Of a DNA stretch of 64,000 nt, positions 54,901-59,407 are shown in pieces. Both the position numbers and the translations under genes were made by a program. Every line of letters begins with the position of its first letter. Within the stretch, counting starts at the first letter, position 1. This DNA comes from Parasediminibacterium sp046546515 (GTDB lineage Bacteria > Bacteroidota > Bacteroidia > Chitinophagales > Chitinophagaceae): the NCBI RefSeq assembly GCF_046546515.1, contig NZ_JBKHKJ010000019.1:1-64000 (forward strand), written 5' to 3'. The notes below the pieces were generated by a model. That model worked only from the letters and a program-made list of their open reading frames with translations. It did not search any database and was not told the DNA's origin.

Positions 54901-56949
54901 ACTTACAGATGCTGTAGTGCCAGGAAAACCAGATGCGGGAAGAACAGAATAATATCTTTTTAAATAATTATTTACACTTGTGTTATTTGTATATTTTACT
55001 GTACCAAGACCAACTGTTAAGGAAGTAGCTGATGAAGTACTTACATTACCCATACTGTTTAACACTAAGGGTGTAAAATTGGTAGCATCACCTAATGGGA
55101 AATTGAAAGTTGTACTTTGTACATTTACGCCACTTGCAAATGACTTTATCAATGACCCGGTACCAGTTGCTACAACATAAGATGAGCTGCTACCAATAGG
55201 GATTGCACCAGAAACTGTAAGGTTATTGCTACCCAAACTTAGTTTGCCACTTGTTAATGTTAATGCCGCAGTAGTGATACCGCTATTAATATTAACGGTA
55301 GCAGGAGTAGCGTTTGTATTATTGATAGTTAAGCCTGCTAAAGAAGTAACACTTGAAGGAATATTAAGCGTACCAGCAGTAGTTCCACCAAAAGAAAGGG
55401 TAGAAGACCCTGTATTCACCAAAGAAATAGAAGAACCAATATCACTACCATTAAGTGTGAGCGTATTTGTAGTGCTGCCTAATGACAAAGATGTTACTGT
55501 TAGTGAACCACTACTAGGCCCAACTGGGTTAGTACTTGTAAGCGCACCTGTAATGGTTAATGTACCTGTGCCACCTACGATAGTACCAGGTGACGTATAA
55601 TTACTTTGGATGTCTAAATTAGAGATAGAAATACCAGTTGCAATTGTAGAAGCAGCTTGTGTATTAGTATAGCATGTGGCTACTATTATTTTTCCTCCCC
55701 CAGTACTTAGCACATTCCCAGCAGCACTCGTTGTACTGGTGCTACCAGATGTTCCCAGTGCCAAAGTATTAAGGGCATTGGTGGTGCCTGTAATAGAGCC
55801 AAAAACTGAAAAATTAAACCCATTGCAATCCAAGGATGCACTACTGTTAGCCAAAATTAATTTAGCAAGTGTTGTATTAACAGCAGCTGATGCAACATTA
55901 TAAGGTATTCCAAAACTTGCATGAAGCACCACAGGTGCTGTACCCATCAACATTAATCCACAAGGAATAGGGTTGATAGGGTTTGCGTTGGAAGCCCCTA
56001 CAAACAAATCAGTCATAGGGTGGTATGTGCTTCCTGATATAAGTGAAGGCAAATCAACTGTTGTAGTATTATTAAAACAAAGGGAAGCATTGCCAGCCGA
56101 AACAGACCAGTTCAAACGCCCGCCAGAAGTACTATTGGTATTGGTTGTTGTAAACATTTGGGTTAACCTAAGGCTAATCCTAGTGTTGCTGCTTCCCATT
56201 TGGAGATTGCTTGTCCCAGTTATGGCCAATTGCCCGCTAACATCCACATAGCCTCCAGTAGCCTGGCTTGTTGTGATAATCGTAGCCCCACTGCTCGACC
56301 CGCTTACAGTAAGATTATTTGCTGTTACATTGTAGCTCGTGCTACTGCCAGTTAGGGTTAATGCAACTGCGGCAGTAGTGGCATTATTAATGATTAAATT
56401 GTTGTTTGCAATAATATTATTCGTATATGTAAACGTACCTGCCGAAGCACCAGTTAAATTTATGGTCAAATTATAAAAACTACCTCCAGATGGATTAGCA
56501 AAAGTTGTTCCAGAAGTGTTAAAAATAACAGTGCTACCTGTACTACAAGTACCAATATTTGGTGCTGATGTATTGCTTTCCGTAAGCGTACCTGATGCGC
56601 TAACATTTATAACCGTACCAGTTGCTGTGGTAACGGCAAAACCAGAAGGTATAGTAAAGTTCATGGCATTGGTACCATCACCTACATTTATCGTAATTGC
56701 ATTGCCCGCAGACCCAGCCGCCCATGTTGATGTTATGGTAGCCGTGCTGCCATTATAAATATTGAAAACATCACCTGCAGTAGTGAAATTACCTGGGTTA
56801 GTACCGCCAACACCATTTGTATTGGTACTCCAACTACCTACCACCCCAAGGTTAGCACCTGAAGTATTGTAATAGATTGTCGCATTCCCACTCACCACCA
56901 TCAATGTGGCAAACAATAACATACCTGCAAAACGGCAAGCTTTTTTCAT
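45937..56949 (-). CDS. Giant T9SS-secreted LRR/FN3 modular protein
   Basis: 3,670 residues from MKKACRFAGMLLF, a clear signal peptide (39 residues of open frame upstream do not fit one). Order: beta-rich Ser/Thr/Asn/Gly-rich repeats (about 25-750), two FN3-like units with the TTYYVVAYATNSVGTSYGS signature, leucine-rich block A (~958-1373, opening TALVAFYSSLGGSSWTNKTNW), Ig-like unit, three FN3-like units, LRR block B (~1766-2183), Ig-like and FN3-like units, divergent LRR block C (~2376-2826), a second beta-rich region (from ~2906, LWTGVVSTDWQNASNWGNG), an FN3 unit and a type A T9SS sorting domain (~3585-3670: LYPNPV...GVYNVTISS). Probably a surface adhesin or binding protein; no enzyme motif seen. 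Confidence 0.9.
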   Translation of the reverse strand: MKKACRFAGMLLFATLMVVSGNATIYYNTSGANLGVVGSWSTNTNGVGGTNPGNFTTAGDVFNIYNGSTATITSTWAAGSAGNAITINVGDGTNAMNFTIPSGFAVTTATGTVINVSASGTLTESNTSAPNIGTCSTGSTVIFNTSGTTFANPSGGSFYNLTINLTGASAGTFTYTNNIIANNNLIINNATTAAVALTLTGSSTSYNVTANNLTVSGSSSGATIITTSQATGGYVDVSGQLAITGTSNLQMGSSNTRISLRLTQMFTTTNTNSTSGGRLNWSVSAGNASLCFNNTTTVDLPSLISGSTYHPMTDLFVGASNANPINPIPCGLMLMGTAPVVLHASFGIPYNVASAAVNTTLAKLILANSSASLDCNGFNFSVFGSITGTTNALNTLALGTSGSTSTTSAAGNVLSTGGGKIIVATCYTNTQAASTIATGISISNLDIQSNYTSPGTIVGGTGTLTITGALTSTNPVGPSSGSLTVTSLSLGSTTNTLTLNGSDIGSSISLVNTGSSTLSFGGTTAGTLNIPSSVTSLAGLTINNTNATPATVNINSGITTAALTLTSGKLSLGSNNLTVSGAIPIGSSSSYVVATGTGSLIKSFASGVNVQSTTFNFPLGDATNFTPLVLNSMGNVSTSSATSLTVGLGTVKYTNNTSVNNYLKRYYSVLPASGFPGTTASVSMSYVRNTYGGGDVAGTETSISASQGVAGSSTFTKITALTGTSPIVFTSTALAATTTSIFTGVETVASSTGAPTVTTTAISSIAASSASSGATITTNGGASISARGVLYSSSNTTPTVGGSGVTNITDGGSSTPYTASLTGLSANTTYYVVAYATNSVGTSYGSILTFSIQTPVVTTTSATSTTINTANGLGGNLVSGSGITARGFLYSSTNTNPTLGGSGVTTITDGSTSTGSYTASPTGLTPATLYYGVAYATNGIGTAYGSVVTFSTLTISATDSTALVAFYSSLGGSSWTNKTNWLTTARVNTWYGISTSASTGQITGISLGNNNLSGSIAALQTLASANSSTTLIGLTSLNLSNNSLTGAATSNGTNGSSLMNFNTTGYNNQQCTNATTTNNSNSISFSSTTNTLPLTVGWLVTGTGIPTGTYITAIAITGSGPYTYTITLSANATATSSTATLLFGLPQFAQIQTINLSHNTGLTGTPPQTMNGSGGVFYGNTITAANTSSSGSSFALIFDRCPNLTSVDYSYCGFSAQPNNGLGTQVQTYNISHNSLTGTIPTLVSNAPNTIINVKNVDYSYNTGLTGYTDFGTNLYTINFSHCSLANSSTTISSTNATSVDLSSNSLSGTFTPTSLTACTYLDISNNQFTGLANSTFTASPFGALTTLKLNNNLFNFTSLGTKVNSVPASTTYNPQSTVVTLSYTSPTLTTNAAEGSANLYTWFRDNGSGYSQITTTSVNSLNTTTYGAGSYYVVATNTSNATALSMTSSVYVIAGVSTTAASSITASAASSGGTISYGASGATAQGIVYSITSANATPQIGGSGVTQVAYGGTLGTSPFTSALSSLGSSVNYSVQAYVTNSSGTFYGGVQTFTTLAAPTLATVTTTAISSITATSAASGATIVSNGNQTISARGVLFSSTNTSPTLGGSSVTTVTDGAVTTPYTASLTGLTSGVTYYVVAYATNPSGTAYGSVINFTTLSLPTVTTNTITATTTTTATGAGGNVTSTGGDVLSARGFLYSTSNATPTVGGSGVTTIVDGATTSGSYSASPTLNAGALYYGRAYATNSIGTAYGSVVTFSTLTISATDSTALVAFYNSLGGSSWTNKTNWLTTARVNTWYGISTSSTTGKITAINLSNNNVSGSIAALQTLANAGTSTTLIGLTSLNLSSNSLTGAATSSGTNGSSLVNFNATGYNNQQCTNATTTNTSNSVSFLSTSNSLPLTVGWLVTGTGIPTGTSITAIAITGSGPYTYTITLSSSATTTSTTATLLFGLPQFAQIQTINISHNSGLTGTPPQAMNGNGSLFYGNTITAANTGSTGSTFSLIFDRCPNLTSVDYSYCGFSAQPNNGLGTQVQTYNISHNSLTGTIPTLVSNFPNTVINVKNVDYSYNGFTAYTDFGTNLYTINLSHNSLANSSTTISSTNATSVDLSSNSLSGAFTPSSLPLCTYLDISNNQFTALANSTFTASPFGSLTTLKINNNLFDFTALGTKVNTPPSSTTYIPQNTVITLSYNNPTLTVTGAGSANTYKWYRDNGDGNGSVLVYTGSTSSINLTSLGLGGGDYIVVASNSANATLLSLTSSVFTVLALPGVSTYATTGIGSTTATLNGEVTSDGGSTITARGFVYSSSNTNPVIGGSGVTNAVDPTTGAAAVDVMSKSLTSLTSGVIYYVKAYATNTSGTTYGSVLNFSTSSRAADSTALIAFYNSTGGSSWTSTVANDSVWSAVNPITRWKGLTFTTDVLGAVKLQQMKLPSNNLSGSFTAFTTLASTVTSAGTAPLTSLTTLDLSGNSLTGKTDFNLVSGATTASSTTTSASNQLSVLAAPASIVAGWSVQGTGVPANTYITDITGTAFTLSNNATASATNTLNFGLLLLNNLVSINISNCSGSGTLPAIGPNGSLTVNQNITTVNFSHNGFSKWAAFTTFIPAVNTVVSYNASYNSISGVFDAATFTFSNVVNPTSTTALRTLNLSNNQLTTVSTQNWNGITSIDFSSNALTTASNIASGTGLQYFNASNNSLTGTSPNITATMISYDVSRNSYTASGAIDYTNIVTINDSSNAMTGGTPSFNSNKITTVYLNRNQFTSISAPVTPGFLTACRTFDVSNNLIATITPASFTASPFGSLTSLKLNNNLINFTVLGTKVLAPPSGTVYTPQNTTVVLSYSNPTLSVANTVGATGFSWYKNGSLVATTSVNTLDPIYYGSGSYTATANNSNAPLLAIASNSVSVTVTGTLWTGVVSTDWQNASNWGNGLPSSTVDARIAVATRQPVITGTASTQALTLDAGATITNNGTLNVATSFINNGTISGTGTTILNGSVAQAVSGTGTIASLTLNNSNGAIVSSGSNKLNITGILTLQSGILTTNSNVVFKSNSIASSGTLAPVGASGNSGSISGTVSVERYIPKGYRSYRDIAPSVYGASNTIYNTWQENGSYANSGYGMFITGGSKDPNTTNTSNRINLGSGFDSSLSAVKTAYTYTAGVWATIPNTYISLNPYQGYRLLVRGDRSFNLYTTPIDNTPLGLLMYNATRLRASGTLITGNVTYSPAGVSNAVTSSTYTSSTYGLNNLTDSSFSLVANPYVCPVDWRLLTKDSIENYYYYLDPTLGATGAYVAGNSGSNQYIQAGQAIFIQNKKGYPKYPVIGFTEAAKAAGNQTAVFGVESKLPIVLLRAETAGAGSYHKMDVANIVFGNGYSNGYNGNEDVPKLPNSSDNLSIHELSTSKALSIDGRQVATKDDIIAIELAQVSKANYQLQIDATSYNSNSLVPFIYDGYTKTYTALSSGLNTISFAADNTVAASYANRFKIVFKPTVLAVNSIVATATLKEGAATVSWNTVGENKVAGYTVEKSTDGTAYTAIGTATAKNTATAAYSYVDNSVTGTTYYRIKATSADGSIAFSNVVTLSSYVLRLTPYTLYPNPVINSKLNVKLENVVAGKYTVSIYNSLGQKVHAEVVSHNGGTSTHGLSIAEKLANGVYNVTISSVSSKQVVYNASVTVQ
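46177..46225. repeat. Heptamer array inside the giant gene
   Basis: Seven 7-bp units on the plus strand (GTTAGGA, TACAAGG, TGTAAGG, TGTAAGG, CGCAAGA, CATAAGA, CGAAAGG). On the coding strand it reads like the CTTATGACTTACGACTTAC arrays at gene ends and encodes the linker SSYVLRLTPYTLYPNP that joins the last FN3 unit to the sorting domain. Confidence 0.75.
50340..54680 (-). repeat. Intragenic direct duplication, offset ~2.43 kb
   Basis: Landmarks such as CCAATTGGTTTTATT occur at about 51580 and 54007, a difference of 2,427 bp (809 codons), and the flanks match over the whole LRR block with its Ig-like neighbour. Protein blocks A and B are nearly identical over about 430 residues. Confidence 0.85.
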
Positions 56950-57581
56950 ATAATTAGGTTTAATGTGCATGTTATTTGTATTTGGTAAAGTATAGGTGCT
57001 ATCTTTTTGGATAGTTAACTTTTTACAACAATTGGCAAGTATGTAAATTCGTTTCATTTCAAGCAATTTTATAATAAAGAGAAACCATAGAGTGTATCAT
57101 CTGACCGTTAAAACAAATGATGTTTATTAATAATTAGGATTGTATAAAAACTAGGTAAACCACTATGAAGAGGTAGCTATGTAACCAGGTGGCGAACATC
57201 CAAAAACTGCACAACCTTTATCTTGGCTAGTAAGAATTAAAATATGCTGGGCAGCATTTTTTAAAATAATAAAAACAAATAGTGGCAATCTTGACATAAC
57301 AATCGTTTTCAAATTACAGACTTTCTAAATCTCTAGCAAAGATGGGTACTCAATTGCTCTGTTGGGGTATTGTATTGTTAATGATTGGGTATGCAAATGT
57401 TTAATTCATGTTGCAACTCCTACATTTCAATACAAAAAAAGGGCTAAAATGAACATTTGATACCCTACTGTATCAAATGTTAACCTGAAAAAAAAAGCAA
57501 TTGCTTTATAAAAAAACAATATGTAAACGTTGCCAAAAAAGTATGTTTACGGTTACCAACCCTTGGCAAAAATAGTTGTGC

Positions 57582-57609
57582 GTAGGGGCAGAAAATCTTC
57601 TGCCCCTAC
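57582..57609. repeat. 28-bp palindrome GTAGGGGCAGAAAA type
   Basis: GTAGGGGCAGAAAA is followed by TCTTCTGCCCCTAC, a near-perfect inverted repeat. Related half motifs (TTGCCCCTAC, CTGCCCCTAC) occur at 59275 and 32278. Confidence 0.75.
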
Positions 57610-57679
57610 ATTAGGACGTATGCAATATGCCCATACGCACCACCAAGGTGCATTTCAAAATTTCGTTTTTAATTGTTTT

Positions 57680-57710
57680 CAATAGATTTCAACTGCAAAA
57701 TCTAGGTTTA
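57680..57710. repeat. Solo end of the long palindrome (D)
   Basis: The reverse complement reads AAACCTAGATTTTGCAGTTG then AAATCTATTG, identical to the left end of copy A at 21265. The rest of the element is absent. It ends 6 bp before the 57-bp palindrome. Confidence 0.8.
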
Positions 57711-57716
57711 AAAAGT

Positions 57717-57773
57717 ATCCTATATGGGGGAAATTTTGGATACTCATGGGGGAATATTTCCCCCATATAGGAT
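57717..57773. repeat. 57-bp G5/C5 palindrome, copy 2
   Basis: Same length and arms as copy 1 at 16930, in opposite orientation; differences are confined mainly to the central spacer. Confidence 0.85.
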
Positions 57774-57889
57774 TTTTATTTTGGACTATATACCTATTCA
57801 TGCCAATTTTACAGTAAAGGAGCAACTAGGGGCATCTTGGCCTTGCTTCCCGCATCGAATGCTAGTTGGCTTAGGAAAATAATAATCCA

Positions 57890-57977
57890 CCATCAAAATC
57901 TTATTAGTTTCTTATCAATAAATTATCAATTTACTATAGTAACACTATCATTCCATTATCAATAAATTATCAAAAAA
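57890..57977. repeat. 11-bp tandem array, eight units
   Basis: Eight 11-bp units in strict register: CCATCAAAATC, TTATTAGTTTC, TTATCAATAAA, TTATCAATTTA, CTATAGTAACA, CTATCATTCCA, TTATCAATAAA, TTATCAAAAAA. The sequence is unrelated to the 11-bp array at 42619. Confidence 0.85.
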
Positions 57978-58182
57978 TTCACTTAAATTATAATAAAAAA
58001 TGAGGCTTAAAAAATACAAACAACTGAATATCAATGAGTTATAGGCAAAAAGGAGAAATAGCAAAAAAAATAAATCACTTAAAAGCAGAAAATAAGCCAT
58101 TCCAAATCTTCGCTTAGTTCTTCTTATTCCCTCGTTTGTTCTTGCCCCCTCTCCCTTTGGATAGGGTTTGGAACAAATTCAC

Positions 58183-58224
58183 GACTGATGACTTATCACT
58201 TATGACTTACGACTTACAACTTAC
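58183..58224. repeat. Heptamer array supplying a stop codon
   Basis: Six units GACTGAT, GACTTAT, CACTTAT, GACTTAC, GACTTAC, AACTTAC. The SUMF1 gene's last residues S-K-L and its TAA (58214-58216) are read from these units. Confidence 0.85.
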
Positions 58225-59118
58225 TAGCCACGCACCTAAAACCCACTTCTGGCGAAGTAGTGGTTGGCGGCCATTTGTAATGGTAGCTGATGCGCATGTG
58301 CAGTTTTATATCGGTACGGTAGGAGCCGCCTTTTGCCATCTTTTTTTCGCTGCCTACCCAGTGGTTGCCGCATTCTGTTTTGCCATCGGCAACGCCAATG
58401 GGGTCTATTTGTGGCTCGGATGGGTACGGGCCTTCCCAGTCGCTGCACCATTCAAACACATTGCCTATTAAGTCATATAGCCCCAAAGGGTGCATCTTTT
58501 TAAGGGCTACTTCATGGGTTAAAAACCCAGAGTTCATCCTAGACCAAGCGTATTGGTTGCCAATAGAATCTATATTTTGGGTAGTGTCCGCAAAAAATAA
58601 TTGCCTTGCTTGCCTGCCCTTTCTATAAACTCATACTCCGAATTGGTGGGCAGGCGGTAGCCATTTTTATGGATGTCATATTGTATATCCGTAAGTGCCG
58701 TTACAGATGTATCTTTTTTTACAATGGAGGTATAGGTATAAACCGTATCCAACTTGTCCCTTTTGCTGCGTGCGTTGCAATACAGCACTGCATCATACCA
58801 AGATACTTTTTCCACTGGCATTTTCAAATTGCCCACCTGATGAGCAGACGGGTTTACGCCCATCAACTGCTGGTAATCTGCTTGTATTACTAGCGTGCTA
58901 TCCATGTACAGGTTATAGGTAAACGTTACTTTGTGTTTGCCGATAAAGCAGGACCATTCTGTGCCTCCCTCCTCTTTTGTCCACCCCATCATAAAGCTTT
59001 GGTTTTTGGAATGGATGAAAGCCATGTTGTTATATTTGCTAGCGGTTTTCTTTTGTTTTTGCGCATAGCTAAATACTGAAATAGCCAGTACTGGCAGTAG
59101 AAGGATTAATTTTTTCAT
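58214..59118 (-). pseudogene. SUMF1-domain protein, broken by one frameshift
   Basis: Upstream frame (59118-58570): signal peptide MKKLILLLPVLAISVFSYA, then a SUMF1 (formylglycine-generating-enzyme-like) domain with MPVEKVSWYDAVLYCNARS and GYRLPTNSEYEFIERAGKQGNY, then a premature stop. Downstream frame (to 58214): LYDLIGNVFEWCSDW, MAKGGSYR and VGFRCV, the rest of the same domain. One missing base in the A6 run at 58592-58597 accounts for it: with seven, the frame reads NYFFADTTQNIDSIGNQYAWSRMNSG. The restored protein would have about 301 residues. The catalytic cysteines of true formylglycine-generating enzymes are not seen after GGSYR, so it is probably a binding or structural member. Confidence 0.85.
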
Positions 59119-59139
59119 AGTTTGTTTTTTTTGCTATAA

Positions 59140-59293
59140 AAGCAGGAAGACACAAAGGGGGGCACAAAGAAAGAAGAAGGAAATAATAAGATTAAGGGTT
59201 GCCAACCTTTTTAAGGTTGGCAACCCTTGTCAAGAACCGTAAAGTCAAAAAGGATGTAATAGGGCAACAGCAAGGGTTGCCCCTACATGCAGC
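59140..59293. other. Repeat-dense gap between SUMF1 and GH2 genes
   Basis: Contains a CACAAAG-type block (59140-59175), a palindrome AAGGGTTGCCAACC / GGTTGGCAACCCTT (59194-59228) and a GGGCAAC...GTTGCCCC inverted repeat (59262-59286). Confidence 0.65.
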
Positions 59294-59294
59294 C

Positions 59295-59345
59295 TACCAC
59301 GGGTTTCACCCGTGGCTACTTTTGTTTAACCATTTCAGGGTTTAA
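59295..59345. repeat. CCACGGGTTTCACCCGTGG palindrome
   Basis: Perfect 19-nt palindrome (odd centre) with a TTTAACCATTTCAGGGTTT tail; degenerate copy at 34392-34440; half copy CCACGGGTG at 62463. Confidence 0.75.
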
Positions 59346-59363
59346 GACAAACCCACTACTCGC

Positions 59364-59407
59364 AACTGATGACTTACGACTTACAACTTATGTCTTTCCA
59401 CTTACGA
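59364..59407. repeat. Heptamer array abutting the GH2 stop codon
   Basis: Six units AACTGAT, GACTTAC, GACTTAC, AACTTAT, GTCTTTC, CACTTAC, ending next to the TAG at 59408-59410. Confidence 0.85.

Larger units (their letters stand above)
56950..58213. other. 1.26-kb gap upstream of the giant gene
   Basis: No gene. Contents in order: leader of the giant gene, a 28-bp palindrome (57582-57609), a solo end of the long palindrome (57680-57710), the second 57-bp palindrome (57717-57773), an 11-bp array (57890-57977) and, at its end, a heptamer array. Confidence 0.7.

Noticed and set aside
47864..56758. Many plus-strand open frames of 60-140 codons (for example 54467-54895, 55226-55600) opposite the giant gene
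   Set aside because: They are antisense shadows of Thr/Ser/Asn-rich repeats, giving Val/Leu/Pro-rich nonsense; none has a start context or family motif.
58214..58537. Separate 107-residue gene downstream of the SUMF1 fragment
   Set aside because: Its sequence continues the interrupted SUMF1 domain and its apparent start is internal; it belongs to the broken gene.
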